64,000 bases of DNA, taken from NCBI GenBank assembly GCA_956465555.1, contig OY101119.1, forward strand, positions 806,001 to 870,000, in the 5' to 3' direction. Shown here piece after piece: positions 51,221 through 62,778 of the stretch; position 1 is the stretch's first letter; each line of letters opens with the position of its first letter. The position numbers were made by a program, and so were the translations under genes. The stretch comes from Nitzschia sp. pyKryTriq1 (Eukaryota; Bacillariophyta; Bacillariophyceae; Bacillariales; Bacillariaceae). The notes beneath the pieces were generated by a model that was given only the letters and a program-made list of their open reading frames with translations, ran no database searches and had not been told where the DNA came from.

Positions 51221-52297
51221 GGTTACTCTTTTGCAGCGACGATGATGGTTCAATCGCTTGACTTGAATGAATGATGCAAGCAACAAGGTTAGTAGTAGTA
51301 GTCGCTGTTCTTTCTTCTGGCGATGGCGTGTCGTTGGTTGCGATACAAAGTCTCAGTCGCGTCATCTCACAACTTTTTCGCGATCGCCGACCGCGGACGA
51401 CCGGCGCCAGTCGGCGATGGGAGTGGCATCGAATATTATCTTTTTTCTACGTTTCTGTATATATTAAAAAAAGCCTAAATACAAAATCCAGTCTGATCTG
51501 GAGAGTGGTCACATCATCCGACTCGCACGAAGCGCGCCAAAAACGGGAACGTGTTCTCATTTTTTAGTCATACCAGTCAAGCGATCTTTGACCGACCAGT
51601 TCGAATGAGTGAAACGCCAGTCCGCCAGTCGTCAATGATCGTCTCGCCCCTGTAACTTACTGTACCAGGTACAGTGCCGGCAAGATACCGGTACTCCGCG
51701 CGGGCGGGGCTTGGCTATGGGTGGATCCTTCTCTTCAAGCAGAGAATATCGAATCGAATAAATATCTAGTTTATGACTGCGCTCTAAATATTCGCGTAAA
51801 TACCGGTATGGTACGAATACAGCAAGCGACACCGCCCTGGGACACGATTGATCGATGGCCAGCCGCCAGCTGGCAGGACGGATGCGATGAGGTGAGTGAG
51901 GAGTAGTCGTCGTCTACGGGAGTCAGTCGTCGTCTACCGGTACCTGGTACAGTGCTGGTACTGTACAAGTACATGTACATCTCGTACAGTACTCGTACCA
52001 GTACTTCTACGGCGGCAAATACCTGTGGGTGTCAGATTTCAGGCGAGATGATCGTGATGATGATTCTTCTTCGCGATATTTCAGATCTATCTTGCTTGCT
52101 CCAATCAAGTAAAAGGAACGCAAAGAACCACCATCATCGTCGCCTCTCATCCATTTGATTTGCCCCCCCGGTCGTATTAATGCGATACTGCCTGTGATTT
52201 CAAGGACGGAATCAATCAATCATCTCTATCAGGTTCCTTAGTACCTTGTTCTGCCAGTGCTCCACGCTCCACCTCCCCTCACCACAGTCAGTGAAAG
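51221..52297. promoter_or_regulatory. Divergent region between gene C and the START-domain gene
   Basis: 1.08 kb between diverging ATGs. TACCGGTA/GTACCAGGTAC tracts occur at about 51660-51692 and 51935-52005, the latter an almost continuous run of GTAC variants. No gene is seen. Confidence 0.5.
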
Positions 52298-54053
52298 ATG
52301 AGAGGCAATCAAACACGATGGATTTTCTTGCTCTCCGCAATCCTTTGCGAGTCCTTGCGTTCCGGCGGTGGGTCCTCTGTGGAAGCTTCCTCGTTTTCGG
52401 ATGTTGTGCAATCGATTTCACGGCGAAGTCATTCGACACTTGCACGTTCTGTCCCAGCCTTGAGCGTGTACCACGTTCCACAAGGATCGTCCTCCTCGCT
52501 CGGTTCGAGTGGGGTGAGAAAATACCACGAGACGATTGAAGTTGCGACAAAGAAGCGGAAGAGACGGACACTGAACTTGCCCTCGGTGGACAAGTCGCAA
52601 TTTGAAAGCGGAGGATTTTATTACGGCATCACTAGCCAAACATTGTCGAAAGCATCGACTGCAAGCGATTCGAAGAAAAGGCCCAGACTTTCGGATTCCA
52701 TGTACGAAGCGCTCGAAGAATTACGAATGATGCGTATGGAAATGGAAGCCATGCGCAAAGAAATGCAAACATTAAAGCGAAAAATGGTCGCCGATGGAGA
52801 CATTGAGGAAGATTCGGAGGAAATCAAGGCGCAGGCTCGACTGGCTAAGCGACGAAGAGCAAGAGACTGTGAAAAGTTGGCTGGAGAAATCGAGGAGTGG
52901 GCCACTCGAATTATCAAGGAAGGGGAAGAGGATGGCTGGAAAGAAATTAGTTGCAACAAAATGATGCGCGGAACTCTCAACCCTACAGAAAGGACACAGG
53001 CGTATCTCAAGGTAAGCTCATCAATTTGTAGTGTATTTGTCGGATGCAAATATCCTACCCATATGGAGAAATAATGCGACCTCACCAAAACTCCGCACAT
53101 ACGTGTAGTGGATGAAGGATTCACGTGGGGACAAAGCCAACAAGGATGACGACAATGAATATCCATGCATCAAATGTGTGGCGAGAATAGACGCACCGTT
53201 AGAAGATGTATGCACATACTTGTCGCAGGAGAGCGCTTCGCCTGAATACAACGACGTTGTTCACAAACACAAGGACATCGAGGAGATTTCACCAAATGCT
53301 AAACTATGCTGGAGCCAGTCGCCACAGATCCTCTTTTTGAAACCGCGAGACTTCGTCACATTTTGCCACCATAGATGGAAGGGGGACGGTACTGAAGTGA
53401 TGGTCAACCAGGCCATGGATCATCCTGACTATCCGGCAAATGACCAAGAAAAAGATGGAAAGGCCTGCAGAGCCTATGCTCTCAGGGGCGCAAATAGTAA
53501 GTAACACAGCTACAGTACTACAGTCACGGGGAAAGTCGAATACAACGTCTCTCCTCACAATCAAGTATCCGCTACCACCACAGTACTCTCCCGATGCCCA
53601 GATGATCCCGACAATAAGACAATCGTCCAAATTGTGGCACATGCAAATCCAGGCGGCGTTCCACAGTGGGCTGCAAAGACTGCGGTCAACGCCTTGGCAC
53701 CAATAGAACCTTTCAAACTGTTTCACAAAATCAATGAAAATGTCCAGCGGAATCAACCTCAATTGCGTGAGCGTCTTCATCATGCAGAAATGGTCGGCTC
53801 CAACCTCCCCAAGGGCAGAAGTCCACGACCGGCTGGGATGGCACAACTTGGATACGCCTGTTTCTGGCCCAATGGGGGTGGGGTGTACGAAGGAAGCCAT
53901 AAGCAATCAAATGACAGTCCTTCCAATCACGATGCTACCACGAATTCAGAGGAAGAAAGCGACCGCGTCCTCGGTGAAGAACAACAACATGCTGTTGAGG
54001 CCGAGAGCCCTGAGGTACACTCTTCAAAAGAAGTTCCTGTAGAAAGCTTTTGA
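52298..54053 (+). CDS. START-domain lipid-binding protein with hydrophobic leader
   Basis: Three exons, 52298..53011, 53109..53496 and 53524..54053, 543 residues. Introns are 97 and 27 bp; the 27-bp one is unusually short but its removal exactly restores the family sequence (ANI-TGKVEYNVSPHNQVSA). Residues 8-17 (WIFLLSAILC) suggest a signal peptide. A basic, coiled-coil region follows (MRMEMEAMRKEMQTLKRKM), then a START-like domain: YPCIKCVARIDAPLEDVCTY, PEYNDVVHKHKDIEEISPNA, FCHHRWKGDGTEVMVNQAMD, VQIVAHANPGGVPQWAAKT. START domains carry sterols or phospholipids; the ligand is unknown. If 53497-53523 is not spliced in some transcripts, the frame ends just after ANSK. The C-terminus is acidic and disordered. 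Confidence 0.8.
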
Positions 54054-54226
54054 GAGTATCACATAAACGCCACACTACAGACTTTAGCTTAATGGTAAAC
54101 TGGTCGGCAATTATGAGAAAATTAGATGTTTTGTCGGCATTTAAGAATAATGTACTGGGTGGATTGGTCACATAATATACACCACAGGATGCCCCTCCGG
54201 CTAAAGCAACAGAGAGATCTAATTGT

Positions 54227-56400
54227 TTATTTTCGTCGCCTGCGTGATCTTCCGCGGTCGCCGCGACTACCTCTGCGATGTCTGGAGTCGTAATTGTCAT
54301 CACAACTCTCTTCGCTCGAAGCTTCATCATGTTCTCGATCTTCAGAAAACGTAGCAGTGGCGCCCTGGTTTCCGAAGGACCCGTAGTCAGACATATCATC
54401 AAGATAAACTTCTTCCCCAAACGTGCAGTTAACCAGTTTCTCCAATAACGTTGGATTTCGCAACTCTCTGGATTCCAAAGTCACTTCATCATTCCCTTTC
54501 TTCCTGCTCTTCTTCGGCGCTTCTTCTAGTGGCTCGGCAGATGGCGTCCCACATAGCAAGGTTAAAATTCCCTTGTTGCGAGGTTGAATCTGCGTGTTCG
54601 TGTTGTCATCCTCCGCAACAGAATCCTCGGGTGCATCCTTCGATGCTTCGGTGTTATCAAAGGTTTCATCTTCGTCATTGTCATAGTCCTTCGCCGCGTT
54701 TCCAGTGGTCAAGGCAGATCCTACCGTCTTGCCCAGTTGGGTAAATGTAGACGATTCGTAAAGCTTCTTGACCACCTTCAAGAAACGAACAAAGCTGAAG
54801 TTGTCGTTCAGGGACAGCTTGGCGGTGGATCCAGAGCGATCGGAGCGAGTCGTCCAAGAGTAGGGCAAGTCCATCACCATGCCAGTATCACAGGCATCAA
54901 TTAGGATCGTGACGGTGACACCATATCTCATTGGTGCAAGAAGAGTTTTGAATATAAGAGTATCGCGAATGATGCCGCTAGTGGTGTAGTCACTGGGTAC
55001 GATGACCTCGTCGTAGCTCTCCCCTTCGGCATCATCAGTCGAGTCCAAGACTCGACCTCCGTGACCCGCAAAGTGAATGAAAACAGAATCGCCAGGTTGA
55101 CTTTGTTCAGATAATGCCTTGAAAGCTTCGGTTATATTCAAAAAGGTAGGATGTTGATGGTCATCGTCGTCAAGGAGGACGGTCATCATATCATCGCTTT
55201 CCGAAAACCCGTGAACGTTTACGATGTAGTCCTGCATGAAAAAACGAGCGAGTGAGCAGGACTGGCCCGAGATTGATGAATCACACCGCCTTCAATACGA
55301 CCTAGGTAGCTTACCTTCATAGAGCGAACATCGTCATGGCTCGCTTTCAGTTGAGCTCCATTGAGATTGTTGTAGTTGCAGCCCACCAAGAGGGATCGCC
55401 TTTTGGACGTTTTCGGGTCAAATGTTTCCGGCACGAGCGAAAAAGGTTGGCTCAGATCAAACTTGCGAGTGGCCGTCAACGTTGGCACCTGCGCATATTC
55501 AATATCTTTCATTTCAGCTTTCATTTTTCTCAAAAGGGAAGCCCATGAAATAGTGGTGGCGTTGCTGTGATCATTCAAATCTAGCGATGCAAAGGTGTTG
55601 TTTCGGTTAAAAGCGGGTTCACCAGAGAGAGTCGCCTCCTCGTCTTCATCATCATCAAATAATGCATCGGAATTATCCACTGTTTGGGCCGCATCCGCAG
55701 CCTCGTTGGCAGCATCATAAAGAACTTTCAACATGGCATTACAACATGCGCCGCCATACGATCGACCTTTAAAATCCGAAATGTTAGGTCTTTTTTAATA
55801 CCGCACACACATGCAATATATAGCAGAAGAACTTGTGAACTTACCTGGCTCTTGAGCTCCGTCTTGAGCATTGTATTCATCACTGTTAGGAAGATCCCAT
55901 ACTCTTCCATATTTGGTAAAGGAGCCTCCAATAACCCGAACATCTGCTGGAATGAAGGCGGCGCTTTTCCGGGCGTATTCTTCGCTTTTCAAGTTCGAAA
56001 CCATGCGACTTAGTTCTGGATCATCGCGCCGAGTCAAGGGAAGGTTGTTACTATTGTTGGCAACCACCTGGAGATATGCCATGAGGTCTGCCATGGCAAG
56101 ATTCACGTGAACTTGATCATCCCTGATACGCGATTGACGAGCCGTGTCATTCCTCCCTTCCCGGACCTGTCGGCTACGTCGGCCTTCTTCCCCGGAACTC
56201 CTCGTCTGGTGTTTAGTGCGTGGGGTAGTGGAAAGGGTTGAGACAGTCTCCATCTCTTTCTTTTCTTCTTGGGGGCCGTCCTGTCCGTAGCTAGCAGCGG
56301 GTTCGTCGATCAACGCCTCGGCCTCTAATTTGGCGTCTTTGATGTTCTTGTCGGCTTGTTCTTTAGATCCGTTTTCAACCTTTGAAGGCGAAGATCCCAT
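54227..56400 (-). CDS. Metacaspase, type III arrangement (p10 before p20)
   Basis: Three exons, complement(54227..55231, 55315..55766, 55845..56400), 670 residues. The p20 domain is C-terminal to a p10-like region. The latter has GRSYGGACCNAMLKVL and ISWASLLRKMKAEMKD ... QVPTLTATRKFDLSQPFSL. The p20 part has RRSLLVGCNYNNLNGAQLKA, the catalytic His in FIHFAGHGGR (about residue 393) and the catalytic Cys in LIDACDTGMVMDLPY (about 450). p10 before p20 is the type III layout known from algae with secondary plastids. A Ca-binding acidic stretch may lie in VLLDDDDHQH. The C-terminus adds an acidic region and an Arg/Gly/Ser tail (RHRRGSRGDRGRSRRRRK). Metacaspases cleave after Arg/Lys and are linked to diatom stress and cell death. 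Splice junctions are phase 1 and 0 with good GTAAG donors. Confidence 0.88.
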
Positions 56401-57480
56401 GGTCTGAATAGGGGGATAGATTGTGATGCCTGATGAAGCCGCGATGGCGATTTCTTCACAGACTTTATCTGGTCTTCAATCGACGTCAATTACAAGTAGA
56501 GGCTGTACTGTTGTACTGGTACCCGCCAAAGAGGATACTGTAGTCCGATACGTAGACAAACACTCCAACCTCCAACAGCCCAACAAAACAGACAACAGCG
56601 ACGAGCTGGCGGGCTGTTCTCGCTCCTCGTTTCATCGCCGATGCCCACCGACCGGATGCTCATTTTTCTGCAAAAATAATGCAGAGTCGGCATGGCAGAC
56701 TATGTAAATGCATAGGCACGTATACCTGAATGGTTACATTCAATTTCTAAATAATCGTTTTGATCATATTGGTGATTGAATATAGAAATACAACTTCCTG
56801 TTGAGCTTGCAACTTGCTTAGCACATGAAAACATGATAAGCCCTGTAAATTTCAGCATCTTGTTTTTTAATGGTCAGGTTAGGTCCGCTCGCTCGCTCGC
56901 TCCTCGCCTGCCTCGCGCGCCCTCGCCTTTTTTCCATTTGGCCGTCCGTCTGTCCACACGCACTAACTAGCCCCTGGCCTGTAATGGTTCGTACCAGGTG
57001 CGGCGTACCTGGTATCGGCGCTCAACTACCAGTAGGTAGAGAGTACCGGTATGTACCGATCGAGCATACAGAGGAATATTACACCGGTCCAAGTACAGTC
57101 AGTTATAGTGTCCATACTAGATCTCTCTACTACTAGTAGAGTAGCTCTCTCTACTCTAGAGTAGAGAGAGCGCCCAGACTATCCTACTCTCTAGCTCTCT
57201 CTAGACATGCAAGAGTGAGTGCTGAGCCACCTGCAGGTCTAAATCCGAGATGAATGATTGATGATGATTGATCAATGTCTGTCAAAATAGTTACAAAAGA
57301 TGACAAAGCATTTACGAAGGCTGACTTGTGCATGTTGCTATTTGTTTCCAAATCCATGATTCCATGTATCGGTACAGCTATTTCGTCTAAAAGTAGTTTT
57401 GTTAGAACACAATTGCCTTCTCTACTAGAGATCCTTGATGTTACTAGGAGTAGTTCTGCTAGTCATAGTATCACAGACTT
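56401..57480. other. Intergenic region upstream of the metacaspase
   Basis: 1.08 kb. Contains CGCTCGCTCGC tandem units near 56887-56905, GTAC tracts (56995-57060) and CTCTCTACTAGTAGAGTAG palindromes (57120-57200). An open plus-strand frame at 57275-57544 overlaps the next gene's last exon and has no family resemblance. No gene is seen. Confidence 0.5.
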
Positions 57481-58571
57481 TTACGCAGTGCCTCCCACAA
57501 CCTTCCATGACTTCTTAAAGTCCTCAGTCTCGATAACCAGGTAGCCCTCGGCAAAACCAGGACTTTGAGGCTTGAACTTGACAACGAACTGAGTGTCGTC
57601 TCTTTGCATCAATGATCCTTCGGAAGGAGTCACGGAAAAGAAGGGAGAACTTTCGGATGTGAATGCAGCTCGAAAGTCGGCAAAGCCCATGAATGGATTC
57701 TGATGAAACGAACGTCATGTCGATCAAGAACAAGAGAAGAAAGAATGGTGTTGAGATCTTGTAAAACGCTTGCCAGGCAGATGTAAAACAACCACACACA
57801 ACTCACCCTCAATGCGAATTCGTAAACAGCAGCGGGACCATTCATGCGTGCATTCAGTTCGATAGTGCCTTCGACATCTCCAACTGTGACTGAGCCAAAG
57901 CTTTCGTTCAAATCAAAATCCTACAGTACACCCAAATCGCCACAAATTCGGTGAGACAAAATAGCAGCACATTGGCACAGACTTGGTGGATTCTGAAAGA
58001 AAATGCTCACCTGATTGCGCTCAACTCCGAATTTCGCAAGTTCTCTCCAGTTTTCATCTTCTCGTTCGGTATTATTATCGAAGCTGTCGGTCTCGTAACG
58101 CTGCGCTTTTCGCTTTTGGAGAACTTCCTGCTGATTGTGCCAATTTTCCAACTGTTGGGCACGGGATGTTTCAACGCCCTTTGCCTTCAATTCTTCCGCG
58201 TAACCAGTCGCCGTCCCCCACGCATTTTTCGCACTCATGGACCTAGACGTGGCGAGCGAAGTCATGTCGAACTTTTCAAGTTTTCCGCCGCTACCGTCTC
58301 CTGCTACACCCATCTGTCCGTCTCCTCCATCAAATTCATTGAATTCCACGTAGCCTTCCCAAGAGCCCGCTCCGAAATTTGAGACTTGCTCCTTCTTCAT
58401 CTTGGTAGCTTCCCTGGAGTCATCCTCTTCAACTTCTTCTTCCGGAGGGATGGCACCGAGGTTGTCAAGATATCCCATCAATCGTGTCGGCGCAACGGAT
58501 CGTTGCTGTGGAGGCAGAAAAGCGCTGGCCGAATGGACGACCGCGCCGAGGGTGAGAGCTGTGATCTTCAT
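57481..58571 (-). CDS. Plastid protein of unknown function with classic ASAF leader
   Basis: Three exons, complement(57481..57699, 57807..57920, 58011..58571), 297 residues. The leader MKITALTLGAVVHSASAF-LPPQ is a textbook bipartite plastid signal. The mature N-terminal half is acidic and charged (EEEVEEDDSREATKMKK, GVETSRAQQLENWHNQ). The short exons 2 and 3 form a beta-rich C-terminal domain (FGSVTVGDVEGTIELNARMN, then FFSVTPSEGSLMQRDDTQF and VVKFKPQSPGFAEGYLVI) that looks like an Ig/MSP-like sandwich; this is a weak resemblance. All introns are phase 0 with GTGAG donors. Possibly photosynthesis-related, but that is only inferred from location. Confidence 0.75.
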
Positions 58572-60290
58572 TTTTGCTGGGCGGGTTAGTTAGATAGTGT
58601 CAACGATCGAGTTTCAAGTAGTAACAATAGCATGAGTATTGTGTTCCTGTTTCAGTTTCGACGGAGGTCGATGACACCTGCTGTGCGGAGAGAATGGCGA
58701 AGATACTGTACCTGGTACCTGGTACAGTACAGGCACCAAAGATCTCTATGGCTGCCGCCTGCTGGCCACTACCGGTAAACTGCTACTTGTACGTAGCGGC
58801 AGTCTACGGCAACTACTATTCGCTCGAGAACCTGCTTTTTATTCTTCGATTGTTCTTCGGTCGTCTGGACAGCGAATGACGTTTAAGTACTTTTTAGCAG
58901 TACAAGTACACGTACAGTACCCGTACTCGTAGACAACCAGCAGTATGATACCAGTACCGTACAGGTAGACCTGGTACTGGTTACACTGGTACTACGGGTA
59001 GTACCGGTAGACCTTTATGTATGTAGAATCAGTACCAGGAGGGTCATGCACCGCTGTTGCAGGGCTCACTTATGAGATGCACCCCGTTGCACCCCCTGCA
59101 CATCAACCAAAATTTACTCCCACGACTGCCTGTGTCTCCTTTACAAGATTCATTGGACTAAACATAGTTGTATCGTGAGCACCATACAATGCCTACATAC
59201 GCACTGTATGGTATCCACCATACAACGTATCGCAGTTGGCTGTATGGTTGGCACCATACATGATTAGGACCAGTGCCAAATAATGCACACGAGTCCTACC
59301 AGTCCAATTTACAAGCACCAGTCCTTTTCTTACTGTATCAGTAGGACCGGTGCCAGACCACTCTTTTTCACGAAACCACCTACGTACGTAGAATAAGCGT
59401 GGATGTAGTTTCGGGTTTTCGCGCGCAGATCACCGAAACGCCCAGCAGACTAGTTTCGGGTTTCCGCGCGCAGATCACCGAAACGCCCAGCAGACTAGTT
59501 TCGGGTTTCCGTGCGCAGATCACCGAAACGCCCAGCAGACTAGTTTCGGGTTTCCGCGCGCAGATCACCGAAACGCCCAGCAGACTAGTTTCGGGTTTCC
59601 GCGCGCAGATCACCGAAACGCCCAGCAGACTAGTTTCGGGTTTCCGTGCGCAGATCACCGAAACGCCCAGCAGACTAGTTTCGGGTTTCCGCGCGCAGAT
59701 CACCGAAACGCCCAGCAGACTAGTTTCGGGTTTCCGCACGCAGATCACCGAAACGCCCAGCAGACTAGTTTCGGGTTTCCGCGCGCAGATCACCGAAACG
59801 CCCAGCAGACTAGTTGATGATTCGCTGTTGTTTCTCTCGCTCCTCCACGCACGAATTGCAAGGATCGAAAATCGAAGGGTTCGGTTGAGTCGTATTCTCG
59901 ATCTACTACAGTACGGTACGCAAAAACGAAATTCGAAGAAATTGTGCAGGTATTCGCAATAGCAAACGATCTTAGTAGATCCGACGCAAGTGCTCGTCTG
60001 CTGTCACAGCGTACCAAATATTTTCATCCGAAAGCAATAATGGTCATGCGTGCATCTGTAAAAAGGCACCAAGAAGAAAGGCGATAATCAACACATACTT
60101 GCACTCTTCCAAGAAACACTACTATCAAACAACAACCAGTGAAACGAATTTTGATCAACTACTTGTATTCGGGCTCGATTTCTCGTTATTCCATATCAAA
60201 TTTGTTATTACAATCAAATATATGCGTTTTTTCTCTTCCTTGCACGGCAATCTATAGTATGGCTTGCAAAGAGGAACAAAGAAGCACAAG
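58572..60290. other. Long intergenic region: GTAC tracts, short inverted repeats, minisatellite
   Basis: 1.7 kb without a host gene. GTAC tracts at 58705-58735 and 58905-59035 sit upstream of the ASAF-leader gene. Between 59175 and 59270 the words CCATACA and TGTATGG recur several times and can pair. A CACCCC-rich spot lies near 59080-59100. The 9-copy minisatellite (59406-59810) follows. Confidence 0.55.
59406..59810. repeat. Minisatellite: nine 45-bp tandem units
   Basis: Nine units of TAGTTTCGGGTTTCCGCGCG followed by CAGATCACCGAAACGCCCAGCAGAC, split here for length. The period is 45 bp exactly, with a partial unit at 59811. Units differ by single bases at two or three positions (TTTTCG in the first; GTGCGC and GCACGC variants). 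Each contains a GTTTCGG / CCGAAAC inverted pair. As 45 is divisible by 3 and the unit has no stop in one frame on either strand, both strands are open; this does not make it a gene. Confidence 0.92.
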
Positions 60291-61641
60291 TTATGAGAAA
60301 TCCCTCTTGGCAAACTTCGCTTCGTCAAAAAATGTCGCCTGAACCTTTCTTCCATCAAACGTTCGTCCTTCCAGGCCTTGAATAGCTTTCCCTGCATCTT
60401 CGTTAGACGCATACTCGAGGAAAATCTTGGTAGCACCAGGTTCCCCTGCTCTTGGAATTTGAACGGATGTCAAATGCCCAAATTGGGAGCATTCGTCACG
60501 AGTATCTTCCATGATTTCGTTGTACTCGTCAGGGTTCTTCAAGTCTTCGTCGCTCAACATATTTTGAAGCTCAACAACCCGTGAAGGGGCCTGAGTAAAA
60601 GTGGAAGGCGGAGGTGCCATAGCCGCTGCGCCTTGCCCTGGGGCAGTGTTTCCCACCTGAAGTTCTCCAGACATGTATTTGGCCAAGATATCCTCCCAGT
60701 TTCCGTGATTATCGGGCGGTCCATTCCATTTGGAAGGCCGTCCGACCCGAAGTTGCGCCCCCATGAATGGGATGTTGTTTAGGTTCAGAGCAAGCGCAGC
60801 CTCCTGAGGCGTTCGAAGCTCGATGAAGGCAAACTTGCCAGACACCCGACAAGCAGTGATCGGGCTGCCCGCCATGATATTCAAACCCACTTGCTCCATT
60901 GCATTCCCCAGGAAGTCTTTTAGCATGGTTTCTGTCATCTCTGGCGTCGTATTTCCCACAAAAAGTTCCCTATTGACCTTCTCCTGCTCGGAGTCAACCA
61001 CGGCACCAACAGGAAGCGATTGCCCCGTCAAGTCTTGCCATGTCTTTGTTGGAACAGGCGGGCCTGCATACTTGGAAGGGCGGCTCACTTTCAGCACAGC
61101 CCCCAAGAAGGGGATTCCGTTCAAACTCAAAGCTCGGTTGGCCATATCAGCATTGAGGAGCTCTATAAAGGCAAATTTCGTGTTCACTCGGCAATTCAAG
61201 ATAGGCGTCTCGTGCGGGCCGCAGAGATTCACCCGCCGCATGGCACCATTTAGAAACTGGAGCAGCAGCATTTCGCTTGTACCCGGAGGTGTATTCCCGA
61301 CAAATAGCTCGCGATTAATCTTTTCCTGGGCTGCTTGCTGCGCATTTTGGTGAATATTTAAAGAGATCTGTGGGTTAGACATCGTGGTACATACGCAAGG
61401 GTTAACAAGCGATAGTCAAGTCAAACAACAAAGAATCATCGCGACACACAATTTACGACAATCATAATTTATTATCTGTACATGATGCTTCTTCCTTACT
61501 CACCCCTCCAGCGGTGGCAAACATGGGAAGACTAGCTATTTGCTGGGCAGTCATACCTCCACCATAAGCTAGCTCCACTTGGTCTGAATCCTCGCGGTCT
61601 CTCGATCTGGACCGAGAGCGTCTTCTTTCATCAGTCATCAT
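60291..61641 (-). CDS. U2AF65: U2AF large-subunit-like splicing factor
   Basis: Two exons, complement(60291..61367, 61504..61641), 404 residues. U2AF65 binds the polypyrimidine tract and recruits U2 snRNP. Exon 1 encodes a short Arg/Ser segment (ERRRSRSRSRDREDSDQVEL) and GGMTAQQIASLPMF. Exon 2 has two RRMs with the RNP2-like NRELFVGNTPPGTSE and NRELFVGNTTPEMTE and RNP1-like KFAFIEL in both, and a C-terminal UHM (VVELQNMLSDEDLKNPDEYN, then YASNEDAGKAIQGLEG and GRKVQATFFDEAKF). The order RS-RRM1-RRM2-UHM is the U2AF65 layout. The U2AF35-binding ligand motif is not obvious in the short N-terminus. The 61368-61503 intron is phase 0. A possible alternative first exon lies at 61847-61903. Confidence 0.88.
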
Positions 61642-62338
61642 GATTAGATGTCAGTTGCGTGGGGACGACACGAGACGGAAATCGATAAATTCTGTGGATG
61701 GCAACGAAGTACAACGTCTCGCGTTAGACCATCACCGTCCAAGAGTCCCGAATTTAGCTTCATCCATGGGTAGCAAAGCGTCCCCCCTCCCTATATCTCC
61801 CTTTATGTTAGACCATTAGAACACGTCAAGCACGATTTAAACCCACCTGTTCTTCCTGACCAGCAGCACCCAGGGCGTGGATTCCAAATCCATAGGACGC
61901 CATTCCCTGAATATTTGTGGCAATGGCTCATGTGCCGGTCGGTTCGATTACGATTGAGTGCGGTACAAGTACCAGGTACATACCTGTCGTCACAAGTCGC
62001 ATGAGAGGTCCTCAGTCCCCTCCCTCCGCGGCGCTGCACAGATGCCGCCGCGCGCAGATGTACATACATACCGGTACCGGTGTAGGCGCGTACCAGCACT
62101 GTACCGGTACGTTCAAGTGGTACCTTGTACCGGTAGTCGCTACCGGGGTACCACTTTTTTCAATTTTTTGGGGGGAGAAAAGCAAAAATTAGCTTAGCTA
62201 GCTAGCTAACGGTACTGTATGGTACGTACAGACAGTACTGTAGATAGCTACCAGCCCTCTGTCTACTCTACTAGTAGCAGCTCTCTCTCTACTAGAGAGA
62301 GAGAAATTCTGAGCGGGCCTTAGTTAGCGGTAATGAAT

Positions 62339-62463
62339 TATTATTATATGTCATGAAGCACGAGAAAAAGCACGCAATATTATTATATGTCATGAAGCAC
62401 AAGAAAAAGCACGCATTATTATTACAGTATATGTCATGAAGCAGAAGAAAAAGCACGCATTAT
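62339..62463. repeat. Three tandem copies of a ~40-bp AT-rich unit
   Basis: Three units containing TATATGTCATGAAGCA and GAAAAAGCACGCA, each flanked by TTATTATT. They differ at few positions. The array ends next to the copia relic. Confidence 0.8.
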
Positions 62464-62778
62464 TTGACGATCCGACTTTATCATTTAGAAAAGAAGAAAA
62501 TCCCACCCTTCCCGCCCAGTGAGAAGTACAAAGTCATATGGGATTCGGGCGCAAGCATCTTGATATCACCTTTTCGGAACGACTTTGTTGGTCCCCTCCA
62601 GAAAGCCCCACTCGGATTGAAACTGCAAGGCATCGCCAAAGGATTGAAGGTCACTCACGTTGGACACGTCGCCTGGGCATTCAAGGATACAACAGGAATG
62701 CTTCGGATGCTGCGATATCGGTCTGGACAACCAGTATCGCCACGCTTCACTAACAAGCAGTTGATCGACCTCCTTTGA
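62464..62778 (+). mobile_element. Ty1/copia relic: protease fragment (broken)
   Basis: Encodes a retroviral-type aspartic protease region: VIWDSGASILISPFRNDF (DSGA active site) and VTHVGHVAWAFKDTTGM, which resemble the linker and protease of copia pol. No reverse transcriptase, integrase or LTR is recognisable next to it, so it is only a fragment. Confidence 0.7.

Noticed and set aside
57275-57544. 89-codon plus-strand frame
   Set aside because: Overlaps the last exon of a better-supported gene on the other strand and resembles nothing known.
59390-59962. Open frames on both strands across the minisatellite (repeating VSGFRAQITETPSRL and SVICARKPETSLLGV)
   Set aside because: The 45-bp period is a multiple of three, so any stop-free unit is open throughout. 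No conserved flanking exon or start context supports a protein.
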